DNA from: Paenibacillus sp. GM2
GTDB lineage: Bacteria; Bacillota; Bacilli; Paenibacillales; Paenibacillaceae
NCBI RefSeq assembly: GCF_900069005.2
Contig: NZ_LN831279.1
Coordinates: forward strand, 2,231,015 to 2,280,893
DNA length: 49,879 nucleotides
Direction: 5' to 3'
Shown: positions 26,605-35,858 of the stretch, piece after piece
Layout of the letters: each line of letters starts with the position of its first letter
Numbering within the stretch: the stretch's first letter is position 1
Position numbers and translations under genes: made by a program
Notes under the pieces: generated by a model
Told to the model about the DNA's origin: nothing
The model's input: the letters and a program-made list of their open reading frames with translations, nothing else
Database searches by the model: none

Positions 26605-27444
26605 TTATTTATTGGTTAACGACTGAATATCAATAAACGGTGTTGCCCCGCCTGTTACAGATGGAAGCTTCCCATCCCATTTCTCCAGCGCCTTCTCTTG
26701 AACCTCGATCTGCTTCAACTGGATGAGCTCCGGCGTAACTTCCTGCTTCTTCAACTTAAGGGACTCCGCCTCGGCCTGGGCCTGGGCAATCTTCTGCTTG
26801 GCCTCGATCTCGACCCGCTTCAGATCATTGCTGGCTTTAAGTGCCTGTTGCTGAGCTACCTGCTTCGCTTCAATTGACTGATTGAAAGCATCGGAAAATT
26901 TAAAGTCCACGATGTTGATCTCATTGACGATAAGATCGTACTTGGCAAGCCGGGCTGTCAGCAGCTCGCTAATCTCTCCGGCTACGACATCGCGCCTGGC
27001 AATCAGATCCTCGGCCTGATATCTTGCGGTCACCTCTTTGACGATCTCCTGTACGGCCGGGTTGATAATGATCGTATCGAAGGACCCTCCAATATTGTTC
27101 ATTAGATTGTAGGCCGACTCTTTATTTACTGAATAGTTAACGGCAACATGGGTTGACACCGGCTGCAAATCCTTCGAGGAGGCTGTCGTATCCGTCTCTG
27201 CCTTGGTCACCTGGGTATTCACCTGAATGACCGACTGAATGAACGGAATCTTGAAGTGAATTCCTGGGGATAACACGTCGCTATTCAATTTCCCAAATGT
27301 CTTATACAATCCAACATGCCCGTATTCAATCTGTGTGAAGCTGCCCATTGCAATAATTCCAACAATAATGACCGTAATGATAAGACCTGTTAATCCTCGC
27401 AGCTTGACTGGCTTCTTCGCTCCCGGGTTTGTTCCCGTCTCCAT
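26605..27444 (-). CDS. Prohibitin-type SPFH/Band 7 membrane protein
   Basis: A 279-residue SPFH protein. One membrane helix at about 18-35 is followed by the Band 7 domain (VGLYKTFGKLNSDVLSPGIHFKIPF to about residue 200). A long Ala/Gln/Lys/Glu coiled coil (VAQQQALKASNDLKRVEIEAKQ and onward) mediates oligomerisation. Such proteins scaffold membrane microdomains and often associate with membrane proteases. No partner such as an NfeD-like protein is adjacent. The 5' flank holds a short MITE-like element. Confidence 0.9.
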   Translation of the reverse strand: METGTNPGAKKPVKLRGLTGLIITVIIVGIIAMGSFTQIEYGHVGLYKTFGKLNSDVLSPGIHFKIPFIQSVIQVNTQVTKAETDTTASSKDLQPVSTHVAVNYSVNKESAYNLMNNIGGSFDTIIINPAVQEIVKEVTARYQAEDLIARRDVVAGEISELLTARLAKYDLIVNEINIVDFKFSDAFNQSIEAKQVAQQQALKASNDLKRVEIEAKQKIAQAQAEAESLKLKKQEVTPELIQLKQIEVQEKALEKWDGKLPSVTGGATPFIDIQSLTNK

Positions 27445-27482
27445 ATGGATCCCTCCGTTTAATTTGCTATTCTGTAGAGGTT

Positions 27483-27581
27483 GCTCAAAAAGTTCACCCC
27501 AGCCTCATCCAATGGAAGCATTTTTGATAAAATTCACCTCAGTAGCCTAAGCTTCGGTACTGGCAACGGGCCTTTTTGATC
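27483..27581. mobile_element. Short MITE-like element related to the 6.3-6.9 kb array
   Basis: It begins GCTCAAAAAGTTCACC and ends GGGCCTTTTTGATC, preceded by GAGGTT. The inverted ends and flank resemble those of the three-copy array, but the 99-bp interior differs. It lies in the SPFH gene's upstream region. Confidence 0.5.
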
Positions 27582-27638
27582 ATACATTACTAATAGTACG
27601 TTGCACCCTGAAAAAAGTAGCAAAATGGATAACAGAGT

Positions 27639-28421
27639 TTATTTTCGCGATAGCCAGGCCCGTCCTTGATTCCAATTCAGATCAACCGGCATCTCGAAGA
27701 AATCGGATAGTCGATCGCTATTCAATACTTCCTGTGTCTTGCCCTGGGCAAATACCTCGCCGCGCCGAATCAATAAGGAATGGGAGAAGATCGGCAAAAT
27801 CTCCTCTGTGTGGTGTGTCACATAAATCATGCTTGGGGCTTCAGCTTGCTTCGCCAGTTCACTGATGCTGTCCAGCAACCCTTCCTTCGATATGAAATCA
27901 AGGCCGTTCGCCGCTTCATCAAGAATAAGCAGACGCGGTGCCGCCATTAAGGCTCTGGCAATCAGCAGCTTCTGCTTCTCTCCTTGCGAACAGGTCTGGT
28001 AGGTACGGTCCAGCAAATGTCCGCAGCGCAATTGCTCCATCAGGGACGCAGCTTTCTCAAAATCCGCCTCCGTCGGCTTCTCATAAAGACCAATCGAGGC
28101 AAATTTACCGCTCACAACGAGATTTTGCGCTTTCTCATTCCCATGCAGCCGCTCTTGCAGCGAAGAGCTGACCCAGCCGATGGATTTGCGCAATTCTCTT
28201 AAATCTACCTCGCCAAATTTATGGCCGAGTACGCTGATCTGCCCGCTCGTCGGCCAGATATAACCACAGAGCAAATTAAGCAGAGTGGTCTTGCCTGAGC
28301 CATTGAGGCCAAATAGAGCCCAGTGCTCTCCTTCTTGTACGGTCCAATCGATTTGCCGCAGCACCGTCTTTCCTTCACGCCGCCAGCTGACATCCTTCAT
28401 CGTTACAACATTCTTCTCCAT
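27639..28421 (-). CDS. ABC transporter ATP-binding protein, YlmA-like
   Basis: A 260-residue ATPase with Walker A GLNGSGKT at 38-45, the atypical signature CSQGEKQK (usually LSGGQ), Walker B LLILDEAANGLD with Ala replacing the usual Pro, and the switch His in YVTHHTEEILP. These features match the Bacillus YlmA group, which lacks a dedicated permease gene beside it, as here. Its transport or regulatory role is not established. ATG at 28421 follows GGGGAG. Confidence 0.85.
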   Translation of the reverse strand: MEKNVVTMKDVSWRREGKTVLRQIDWTVQEGEHWALFGLNGSGKTTLLNLLCGYIWPTSGQISVLGHKFGEVDLRELRKSIGWVSSSLQERLHGNEKAQNLVVSGKFASIGLYEKPTEADFEKAASLMEQLRCGHLLDRTYQTCSQGEKQKLLIARALMAAPRLLILDEAANGLDFISKEGLLDSISELAKQAEAPSMIYVTHHTEEILPIFSHSLLIRRGEVFAQGKTQEVLNSDRLSDFFEMPVDLNWNQGRAWLSRK

Positions 28422-28589
28422 AGCTCTCCCCTGCCTTCCTCCGTTTTTTGTATAATAATCCCAAGCTACTCTGCTGAAATGAATTTGTCAAGAATTTGAT
28501 GTATTTAGAGGGGGAATAAATCGCACTTTCTGTGACATTGCCAATCCACGCTTCCTTATACTAGAATACTAGCAAAGGATGGTAGATAT

Positions 28590-29420
28590 ATGTTGAGAGT
28601 AAATATAGATGAATTGCAAAAGCTGCAGACGATCTGTGAACAACATGATCAGATCAGCCTTAAGCTGAATTGGGATATGCTGCTTAACCCGGCGGAAGAC
28701 AATCGCCTCCACCTCACAGAATACATGGATGGTCGACTCATCGCCTTCTTAGGCAAGTATATTATCGGTGGAAGTATGGAGATTTGCGGGATGGTACATC
28801 CCGATTTCCGGAGATTAGGGATTTTTACAAGATTACTTCAAGATGGAATTACTAGAGAAGATACAGTAAGGTACTCTTCCATCTTGCTTAATACGCCAGC
28901 GGCTTCTGTCTCAGGCCAAGCTTTCCTGAATAGGGTCAGCTGCCGTTATTCCTTCACTGAATACCAGATGCAATATGCCTCGGCAGAGAATAAACTCGGC
29001 AATGTGCGTCCGGGCATATCGCTTCGTACTGCCACGCCGGAGGATGCGGAATTGCTCAGTCAGCTCGACACGGATGGCTTCCAGGATGACTATGAACAGA
29101 CGCTGCAGGATTATATCCGGCTGAGCCCACAGGACATGGCCGATAATGAATTGATCCTTGCGGATGGCCATATCGTCGGTAAAATCCGCATCTCCAGGCT
29201 GGAGGATCGAAGCTGGATCTATGGCTTTGTTATTCACTCCCGCTATAGAGGCAAAGGGATTGGACAAGCGGTGTTGCAGCAGGTTATCACTCGGGAGATG
29301 GCCGCCGGACACACCATATGGCTGGATGTCGCCATAGAAAACCCGGCTGCCATGAAGCTTTATGAGACAGCCGGTTTTCAACTGCGCGCTGCGCAGGACT
29401 ATTTTACTTATAAGAGGTAG
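28590..29420 (+). CDS. Tandem GNAT family N-acetyltransferase
   Basis: A 276-residue protein with two GNAT folds. The N-terminal one (about 1-140) has MVHPDFRRLGIFTRLLQDG. The C-terminal one (about 145-276) has the better conserved motif A, IHSRYRGKGIGQAVLQQV, and the closing NPAAMKLYETAGFQL. The second domain probably binds acetyl-CoA; the first may be degenerate. The final codons (ACT TAT AAG AGG TAG) coincide with the border sequence of the MITE-like elements, so the present stop codon may derive from an insertion. Acceptor unknown. Confidence 0.87.
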   Translation: MLRVNIDELQKLQTICEQHDQISLKLNWDMLLNPAEDNRLHLTEYMDGRLIAFLGKYIIGGSMEICGMVHPDFRRLGIFTRLLQDGITREDTVRYSSILLNTPAASVSGQAFLNRVSCRYSFTEYQMQYASAENKLGNVRPGISLRTATPEDAELLSQLDTDGFQDDYEQTLQDYIRLSPQDMADNELILADGHIVGKIRISRLEDRSWIYGFVIHSRYRGKGIGQAVLQQVITREMAAGHTIWLDVAIENPAAMKLYETAGFQLRAAQDYFTYKR

Positions 29421-29484
29421 TTCCAACAATTTCCCTTTGATCACAAAGTCATTATCGATAGGCTGGCTTCTTAAACCTACACTA
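29406..29484. mobile_element. Decayed MITE-like element overlapping the GNAT stop codon
   Basis: ACTTATAAGAGGTAG at 29406-29420 is identical to the border of the 6.4-6.8 kb elements. The following sequence, TTCCAACAATTTCCCTTTGATCACAAAG, aligns with their left end with several changes. The right end, near GGCTGGCTTCTTAAACC, is only a weak match. Confidence 0.45.
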
Positions 29485-31209
29485 TTAAGCTTGGATAGCG
29501 CCGAATTGCGCCTGATGCAGGCGGCTGTAATGGCCGCCTGCCGTCACCAGCTCCTGGTGACGTCCCTGCTCTGATATGCCCTCTTCCGTTACAACAACGA
29601 TACGATCGGCATTCTTGATCGTTGCCAGTCGATGCGCAATCACCAGCGTTGTCCTTCCTTCCGATAATTCAGCAAGAGATTGCTGAATCGCCAGCTCCGT
29701 CTCTGTATCCAGTGCCGAGGTAGCCTCGTCAAGAATCAGAATTGGAGGATTCTTCAGGAACATGCGGGCGATAGCTAGACGCTGCTTCTGTCCGCCAGAG
29801 AGCTTGACACCACGCTCCCCAATCACGGTATTCATCCCCTCAGGCTGCGCTTCGATAAAGCCCTCAAGCTGGGCGCGCCGCGCCGCGGTCCATATCTCTT
29901 CATCGCTGGCTCCCAGCTTCCCGTAAGCAATATTCTCGCGAATACTGCCTGAGAATAAGTATACGTCCTGCTGGACAATCCCGATGTTGCGGCGCAATGA
30001 GGAGAGGGTAACATCCCGGATGTCTGTGCCATCAATTGTAATCCGGCCCTCATCCACCTCGTAGAACCGCGGCAGCAGGCTGCACAAAGTGGTCTTACCG
30101 GCACCGGAAGGGCCAACAAAGGCGATGGTCTCCCCAGCGTGGATGTTCAGACTAATATTATTTAATACCCTATCCTTGCCGTCGTAACCAAAGCTTACAT
30201 TTTGGAAGGCGATATCTCCCTTTAACTGGCCCGCTTCCGATGCGTCCGCTCTGTCCGCTACATCTGGCTCGGTATTCATGATCTCCATATAGCGCTTGAA
30301 TCCGGCTATCCCTTTTGGATAACTCTCAATGATCGCATTGATCTTCTCGATCGGTCGAACGAAGACGTTGGCCAGAAGCAGGAAGCCGACGAATTCCCCA
30401 TAGGACAGCTCGCCGCGAATAACGAACCAGGTCCCGCAAATCATGACGAATAAAGAGACTAGCCGCATTAGCATATAGTTGACGGAGAAGCTGCCGGCCA
30501 TAATCTTATAGGCGCGCAGCTTCGTGCGGCGATAGAGTCCGTTGTTCTCGGCGAACAGCTTATTCTCATGTTGTTCATTGGCAAAAGCTTGAACGACACG
30601 AATGCCGCCAATGTTCTCCTCCACCCGGGAGTTGAAATCTGCCAGTGCCCCGAACAGCCCGCGATAGGTTTTCGTCATTTGACGATTGAAATGCAGCGCA
30701 GCCCAGACGAGAACGGGCACCACCAAGAAGGTCAATACAGCCAGCTTCCAATTAATCGACAGCATCAGCAAAAATGAACCAACCAAGGTCATACCGGCGA
30801 TAAATACATCCTCTGGTCCGTGATGAGCGACCTCCCCGATATTGTCGAGATCATTCGACAAGCGGGACATTAAGTGACCGGTCTTATGATTGTCATAAAA
30901 TTTGAAGCTTAGCTTCTGTAAGTGCTCGAACATGTTCTTGCGCATATCCGTCTCGATGTTAACCCCTAGCATATGTCCCCAATAAGTAACAATATAGTTC
31001 AACACCGTGTTCAAAATATATATTCCGAGCAGCGCGGCACAGGCCATCGCGATTAGCGACCAGTCCTTGCCAGGAAGCAGCTTGTCCACGAATTGGTTAA
31101 CTGCAATCGGGAATCCCAGCTCCAGCAGCCCTGCCACGACTGCGCAAGTGAAGTCTAACAGGAATAAATTCCGGTAAGGACGATAATATGAAAAAAAATC
31201 TCGAAGCAT
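29485..31209 (-). CDS. ABC exporter, fused membrane and ATPase domains (MsbA/YknU-like)
   Basis: A half-transporter of 574 residues that works as a dimer. Six membrane helices span about 15-290. The ATPase domain (about 330-574) has Walker A GPSGAGKTT, the Q-loop in GIVQQDVYLFSGSIRENI, signature LSGGQKQRLAI, Walker B ILILDEATSALD and the H-loop VIAHRLATIKNAD. The substrate could be lipid or drug. The gene stands alone, without the paired second half seen in heterodimeric systems. GGAGAG precedes the ATG. All motifs are intact. Confidence 0.92.
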   Translation of the reverse strand: MLRDFFSYYRPYRNLFLLDFTCAVVAGLLELGFPIAVNQFVDKLLPGKDWSLIAMACAALLGIYILNTVLNYIVTYWGHMLGVNIETDMRKNMFEHLQKLSFKFYDNHKTGHLMSRLSNDLDNIGEVAHHGPEDVFIAGMTLVGSFLLMLSINWKLAVLTFLVVPVLVWAALHFNRQMTKTYRGLFGALADFNSRVEENIGGIRVVQAFANEQHENKLFAENNGLYRRTKLRAYKIMAGSFSVNYMLMRLVSLFVMICGTWFVIRGELSYGEFVGFLLLANVFVRPIEKINAIIESYPKGIAGFKRYMEIMNTEPDVADRADASEAGQLKGDIAFQNVSFGYDGKDRVLNNISLNIHAGETIAFVGPSGAGKTTLCSLLPRFYEVDEGRITIDGTDIRDVTLSSLRRNIGIVQQDVYLFSGSIRENIAYGKLGASDEEIWTAARRAQLEGFIEAQPEGMNTVIGERGVKLSGGQKQRLAIARMFLKNPPILILDEATSALDTETELAIQQSLAELSEGRTTLVIAHRLATIKNADRIVVVTEEGISEQGRHQELVTAGGHYSRLHQAQFGAIQA

Positions 31210-31449
31210 TTCGACGTTCTCTCCAATCTGTCATGCAGAAAGCATTTTTGTGTAAAGATTATCATAGTTATTCGTCTTTTCACAGTCCTAAGTCAGTTAT
31301 AATTATTTTTGGTTCGGTCAAGATTCGTCAATCAGTAGCATGGAGACCCTATAATAAGGTACAATAACTACCGAATGAATCGTCCCGGAGGCTGCTCGTG
31401 ATCGGGAATTCAATGAACTACCTTGTCTTGGAAGGAAGGATTATAGTAA

Positions 31450-32313
31450 ATGTACGTTTCTAATGAATGGAATGACTATGAAGTTATCGATACAGGAAAT
31501 GGAGAGAAGCTGGAGCGTTGGGGCGACGTAATTTTGCGCCGTCCGGACCCGCAAATTATCTGGCCGATCGCTAACGAGGATAAGGCATGGCGGGATGTGC
31601 ACGGACACTATCACCGCAGTTCTTCCGGCGGGGGCAGCTGGGAGATGAAGAAGCCGATTCCTGAACGCTGGACGATCTCTTTTGATCCGCTCAAATTTTA
31701 TATTAAACCGACCAGCTTCAAGCATACGGGGCTCTTCCCGGAGCAAGCGGCTAACTGGCGCTGGATGATGGACAAGATCTCCAATGCAAAGCGCCCGATT
31801 AATGTACTTAACCTGTTCGCTTACACCGGCGGCGCTTCCGTCGCTTGTGCGTCCGCCGGCGCTTCTGTTGTACATGTTGATGCGGCAAAAGGAATGGTGC
31901 AGTGGGCCAAGGAGAATCTTGCTCTCTCCGGACTCGGCGATCGTCCTGTCCGTTTTATTACGGACGATGTATTCAAGTTCGTACAACGCGAGCAGCGGCG
32001 CGGCAATCGCTATGATGCGATCATCATGGACCCCCCTTCCTACGGCAGGGGACCATCGGGGGAGACGTGGAAGCTGGAACAAAGCCTGTATCCGTTCGTG
32101 GAATCCTGCTTGTCGATCCTGTCGGATAAACCGTTGTTCTTCCTGATCAATTCCTATACCACGGGAATTTCGCCAACAGTACTGAACAACATTCTAACGA
32201 TGACTGTAAAGCAGCGGTACGGCGGACGAATCTCTGCTGGCGAGCTGGGTCTCCCGATTACGAAATCCGGCATGAATCTGCCTTGCGGTATTCTCGGCCG
32301 CTGGGAGGAATAA
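31450..32313 (+). CDS. Class I SAM-dependent methyltransferase, RlmI-like (probable rRNA methyltransferase)
   Basis: A 287-residue methyltransferase. The SAM-binding motif is NLFAYTGGAS at 121-130 and the catalytic-loop motif is DPPSYGRG at 194-201, as in 23S rRNA cytosine methyltransferases of the RlmI/K type, but without an N-terminal PUA domain. AAGGAAGG precedes the ATG. The stop overlaps the start of the pseudouridine synthase gene (TAATG), so the two RNA-modifying enzymes are translationally coupled. The target nucleotide is unknown. Confidence 0.87.
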   Translation: MYVSNEWNDYEVIDTGNGEKLERWGDVILRRPDPQIIWPIANEDKAWRDVHGHYHRSSSGGGSWEMKKPIPERWTISFDPLKFYIKPTSFKHTGLFPEQAANWRWMMDKISNAKRPINVLNLFAYTGGASVACASAGASVVHVDAAKGMVQWAKENLALSGLGDRPVRFITDDVFKFVQREQRRGNRYDAIIMDPPSYGRGPSGETWKLEQSLYPFVESCLSILSDKPLFFLINSYTTGISPTVLNNILTMTVKQRYGGRISAGELGLPITKSGMNLPCGILGRWEE

Positions 32314-33077
32314 TGATGGTTCCTGCAGTGTCCTGGACGACGGGACATCCGGCAATGAAAATTTTGTATGAGGACAACCATCTGCTCGGCATTGAGAAGC
32401 CCGTGAACATTCCGACCCAAGAGGATGCCAGCGGAGATCCTGACCTGTTAAATCTGCTGAAGGCGGATATTAAGGAAAGATTCAATAAGCCCGGAAATGT
32501 ATATCTGGGCCTTGTCCACCGCCTGGACCGTCCGGTTGGCGGAGCCATGATCTTTGCGAAGACGTCCAAGGCAGCCTCGCGCCTCTCCGATGCTGTGCGT
32601 ACCCGGAAATTCGCTAAATCCTATGTGGCCGTCGTTCATGGACGGCCACCGCAGCAGCATGGACGCCTGATTGACACACTGCTGAAGGAGGAGCGGACCA
32701 ATACGGTATCTGTCGTGGCCAAGGGGACGCCTGGCAGCAAGGAAGCCATTCTTGATTATCAGGTGCTTAGCGTCTCGGTTGAGCACGAACTGTCGTTGGT
32801 ACAAATCGAGCTGCACACCGGGCGTCCGCACCAAATCCGCGTGCAGTTGAACCAGCTTGGCTGCCCGTTATACGGCGATCAGAAATATGGAGCACATATC
32901 AACAAGCCCGGCCAGCAAATTGCGCTCTGGTCGCTGTACGTTGGTTTCCCCCATCCGATCACCAAAGAGCCGGTCGACCTTGTCTCTTCTCCTCCTTCCC
33001 AATTTCCATGGAATTTGTGGGATTCTCGGATGTATTCGCAGATTGCGGAGAACTTGGTCTCGAGCACCCATCTGTGA
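32313..33077 (+). CDS. RluA family pseudouridine synthase
   Basis: Isomerises uridine to pseudouridine in RNA. ATG at 32313 overlaps the previous stop, with GGGAGG five bases upstream; this gives 254 residues. The catalytic Asp72 lies in HRLDRPVGG, a variant of the usual HRLDxxTSG. Later motifs are LHTGRPHQIRVQLNQLG and CPLYGDQKYG. There is no S4 domain, so this is the short RluA/YtzG-like form. It is coupled to the methyltransferase, which suggests both act on ribosomal RNA; that is inference. Confidence 0.9.
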   Translation: MMVPAVSWTTGHPAMKILYEDNHLLGIEKPVNIPTQEDASGDPDLLNLLKADIKERFNKPGNVYLGLVHRLDRPVGGAMIFAKTSKAASRLSDAVRTRKFAKSYVAVVHGRPPQQHGRLIDTLLKEERTNTVSVVAKGTPGSKEAILDYQVLSVSVEHELSLVQIELHTGRPHQIRVQLNQLGCPLYGDQKYGAHINKPGQQIALWSLYVGFPHPITKEPVDLVSSPPSQFPWNLWDSRMYSQIAENLVSSTHL

Positions 33078-33183
33078 ATGGGCCTTCGTCTCGTGCAAAC
33101 AAGCCATCCACACCTCTCCTACGGCTAGCCGGGTTGGCCCGGATATGAACGAATGCGGACATCAGCCGTTTCTAAAGATGAAT

Positions 33184-33228
33184 AAAGACGCTTCAGACCC
33201 ATGAAATTAGCGGGCGAAGCGTCTTTTT
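33184..33228 (+). terminator. Terminator after the pseudouridine synthase gene
   Basis: AAAGACGCTTC (33184-33194) pairs with GAAGCGTCTTT (33216-33226), followed by TTAT. It lies about 100 bp after the stop codon. Confidence 0.8.
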
Positions 33229-33299
33229 ATACCTATTCATTGCCTCGTTGAGCATAAATTTGCCGATCAAACTGCACTATTGTATGTTCCCTTCCCCAT

Positions 33300-33992
33300 T
33301 CATGGTTTTTTTTGCAGCTTCTCTTTGATCCGCAGCGCTTTATTCAAATGCAGAAAAAGATGGCGGGTCGCAGGCATCAGAATTAATCCGCCTAGCCTTT
33401 TGCTCCCCCAATAATCAAGCAGCCATGATTCTCCCTGCTTAACAGCCCCATGATCACCCAGCTTCTTAATTCGGGTCGGGTCAACCTTCTGATTAAACTG
33501 TCCAGGCAGCATTGAGGCGACGATCTCACGAGTCCTGCGCCCTACTTCGAACCGATATGCCAGCAAAGCGGAGTAATTTATATTCAAGCTTAGATCAGCG
33601 ACCTCTTCCTCTGTCATCCCGTTCCCCGTATGAATATAATTCACCTGCAGCTTATCCTTCCAATCCCCAATCTCGAAAATCTGATTCTCATCGTTCAGAA
33701 GAACATTCATTGTCATATCCTCGATTCTGGTGATATGCCATAAATGCCAGGCAATGGAGTTCTTCGTACCCGGCACTTTCACAGGATACGTGCGAAAGAC
33801 ATGCTCCGCCATCTGATCCAATAAATGATCCTCCAGCGTCGTAACGCCCGAAGGACTCATTGGCGAGGAATGCAATAAAGCGTGCTGATTCAGAAAAAGC
33901 TCAATTGCCTGCGCATGCTTGTCCACCGCAAAGATCAGGCCAGTTAATTGCTTGTGATTCTCGTTCCAACGCTTCCTTTGTTCCAGATTCAT
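33300..33992 (-). CDS. DinB-like four-helix protein
   Basis: A 230-residue protein of the DinB/YfiT superfamily: helix bundle with a metal-site-like histidine motif, SIAWHLWHITRIEDMT, near residue 95. The superfamily includes thiol transferases and many proteins of unknown role. ATG at 33992 is chosen over the one at 34079 because AGGTGG lies eight bases before it, and the longer form would overlap the hydrolase gene by 41 bp. The alpha/beta hydrolase lies 46 bp upstream on the same strand. No substrate can be named. Confidence 0.8.
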   Translation of the reverse strand: MNLEQRKRWNENHKQLTGLIFAVDKHAQAIELFLNQHALLHSSPMSPSGVTTLEDHLLDQMAEHVFRTYPVKVPGTKNSIAWHLWHITRIEDMTMNVLLNDENQIFEIGDWKDKLQVNYIHTGNGMTEEEVADLSLNINYSALLAYRFEVGRRTREIVASMLPGQFNQKVDPTRIKKLGDHGAVKQGESWLLDYWGSKRLGGLILMPATRHLFLHLNKALRIKEKLQKKP

Positions 33993-34038
33993 ATGCAATC
34001 CACCTTTTAACCCCTTATAAGAGATATTTCTCACAAGC

Positions 34039-34791
34039 TTAGCTAGAAATTCGGCTAAGAAACTGAAGGATCGAATCATTCACGAGCACCGGCTTCTCTC
34101 GAACTGTGTGTGGCCTATGGCTGCAGTCCGGGCAAACGAAATACTGCGACCTTGGAACGAGCGAGCTTAACTTCCGCAGTTTCTCTTCTCCTGCAAAAGG
34201 ATCATGCTCACCGGAAATGAATAAGGCTGGGCAGCAAATCCCACTTAATTGATCCTCCGTCAACTGGGGGTAGTAACGCCATTCATTGGCCGATTGGCGC
34301 ATAAATTCCTGCCAATTTCCGCGATACGCTTCTTCATGTCTTTCAAGCATTTGCCCGATCAGTTCTTGCTGTCCGTGCCGGGCCAGCCACTCCGGCTCAA
34401 ACTCCTCGACGCCGGCGGGTTCGGCAAAGCCGCTTGTTCCGATCGTAACGATGGAAGCAACTCGCTCCGGGTGCTCAACCGCACAATACAGAGCTACATT
34501 CGCTCCCAAGCTGTAGCCAATCAGATGGGCCTTAGGCAGATGAAGCACATCCATGAAGTGAATGATATCCTCAGCCAATCGGGGAGAATTCCAGTCCATC
34601 CTCTCGCAACGTGTTCGACCATGCCCCCTAAAGTCGGGGTAATAACAAGTGTAACTCTTTTGAAAATCGAGCAGTTGGCTGGCAAAAGCCAATATCCCCC
34701 TTGAATAGCTGCTATGTAAAAAAATGATCGGTTCTCCTGTACCCAGCTGCTCATAAAACATGTGCAAATCCTGAACCTGTACGTGCGGCAT
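34039..34791 (-). CDS. Alpha/beta hydrolase
   Basis: A 250-residue alpha/beta hydrolase. The oxyanion region is FLHSSYSRG, the nucleophile Ser lies in GYSLGAN, the acid in SGEHDPFAG, and the His in CPDCSHRPHTV. The YPDFRGHGRT strand is typical of the family. There is no signal peptide, so it is cytoplasmic. ATG at 34791 follows GGAGGT at nine bases. It may be co-transcribed with the DinB-like gene downstream. Substrate unknown. Confidence 0.88.
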   Translation of the reverse strand: MPHVQVQDLHMFYEQLGTGEPIIFLHSSYSRGILAFASQLLDFQKSYTCYYPDFRGHGRTRCERMDWNSPRLAEDIIHFMDVLHLPKAHLIGYSLGANVALYCAVEHPERVASIVTIGTSGFAEPAGVEEFEPEWLARHGQQELIGQMLERHEEAYRGNWQEFMRQSANEWRYYPQLTEDQLSGICCPALFISGEHDPFAGEEKLRKLSSLVPRSQYFVCPDCSHRPHTVREKPVLVNDSILQFLSRISS

Positions 34792-34844
34792 ACGCGCTAA
34801 CCTCCGGCACTTGTGTAATCAAGAGAAATCCCCGTTTCTTGAGA

Positions 34845-35297
34845 CTATCCTTCCTTTATCGGAACAAATACATCGACTTTTCCCGGCCATTCCGGGTCGG
34901 CAAATCGATATATTTCCAAAGCCAGCGCTCTTGGATGATGTTCGATTCGGCTGTCTTTGATGTAGGCATGGAGTACTTCATAAGGATCGGTATCCGATCT
35001 CGTTGTCACATAATTACGCGCTGGAATCGTGAATCCGATCATCCCTTCCGGGATATTTTCAAGCGCACTAACTTCCATACAGTAGAAATAAGTAAACAAT
35101 ACCTCTGAGGCGAAGTGTGGACATACGTATTCTTCAGGATGAACTACCTCTCTAATCTCATGCCTGCGCTCAAGGAACTGACGTTTTGCCTCCTCGATCC
35201 GGTTAGGATCATGGAATGAAAAGCTGGAAGTGACGGGGAAGCCGACGAATTTCTTCTCTTCCAAATGCACCGTTTTAATTGGGTTTGCACTCATCAT
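34845..35297 (-). CDS. Effector-binding (GyrI-like/AraC-type) domain protein
   Basis: A 150-residue single-domain protein of the GyrI-like superfamily, the small-molecule-binding module also found fused to AraC-type and BmrR-type regulators. Seen are KFVGFPVTSSF near the N-terminus, the central YCMEVSALENIPEGMIGFTIPA, and the closing FADPEWPGKVDVFVPIK, with the usual Glu/Asp at the binding-pocket end. There is no DNA-binding domain. The start is ATG 35297 or 35294, both close behind AGGAGG; the longer form to 35351 would run through that site. Confidence 0.82.
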   Translation of the reverse strand: MMSANPIKTVHLEEKKFVGFPVTSSFSFHDPNRIEEAKRQFLERRHEIREVVHPEEYVCPHFASEVLFTYFYCMEVSALENIPEGMIGFTIPARNYVTTRSDTDPYEVLHAYIKDSRIEHHPRALALEIYRFADPEWPGKVDVFVPIKEG

Positions 35298-35322
35298 ACG
35301 CTCCTCCTGAAAAATAATTATT

Positions 35323-35631
35323 TTAAGCCCTGTACTGATTAATAAGCTCAATCAATTGGGCTCTTTTATAGACGACAAACTTGAATTCACTGCCATAGCG
35401 ATTGATAATTTTGATGCCATTAGGTACCAGACCGATCGTGTTGCGCTTCTCGACTCCAACAATGTCGGCCATATTAATCTCAACAGGCTCTGTCTGAATG
35501 TTGATCATATGCGGAGTGAACAGCAGTCTTTCATTGGTAATGGTTAATCTCCCCCCGACCGCTTCAATACTTCTAAATAAATTGGCCGGTATTCGTTCTT
35601 TCACTATATATTCCGACGACCTTAATTCCAT
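35323..35631 (-). CDS. GRAM-domain protein
   Basis: A 102-residue protein with one GRAM-like domain: GGRLTITNERLLFTPH, VEINMADIVGVEKRN, then IKIINRYGSEFKFVVY, the beta-sandwich that in related proteins contacts lipids. The frame is open to ATG 35733, but the upstream 34 residues look unlike the family and lack a binding site. I prefer ATG 35631 (GGGGTG ten bases upstream), with moderate certainty. It lies 25 bp upstream of the effector-binding gene and is likely in the same transcript. Confidence 0.7.
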   Translation of the reverse strand: MELRSSEYIVKERIPANLFRSIEAVGGRLTITNERLLFTPHMINIQTEPVEINMADIVGVEKRNTIGLVPNGIKIINRYGSEFKFVVYKRAQLIELINQYRA

Positions 35632-35806
35632 ATTTCCACGCACCCCTGCATTATTTTCATACCGATCCATCCTGTTGTGCAATTCGACCTTGCACTTTCT
35701 GATTACAATACTATTTTCAGTTATATCATGCATTCCATATTTTGAGAATCACCCTATTATAATGAAATCAACTTATTTCATCTGACATATCCGCATGAGC
35801 TGTAAA

Positions 35807-35834
35807 ACATAAAAAAGAACCGCCGAAGCGGTCC
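35807..35834 (-). terminator. Terminator after the GH5 gene
   Basis: Minus strand: GGACCGC-TTCG-GCGGTTC, a stem with a UUCG tetraloop, followed by TTTTTTATG. It closes the GH6-GH5 unit. Confidence 0.85.
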
Positions 35835-35858
35835 CTTTCCCATTTCATTTTGTTCCTT

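Noticed and set aside
31441..32082. Minus-strand frame of 213 codons
   Set aside because: Antisense to the methyltransferase, whose SAM-binding and catalytic motifs are clear.
34839..35108. Plus-strand frame of 89 codons
   Set aside because: Antisense to the effector-binding domain gene and without a start signal.
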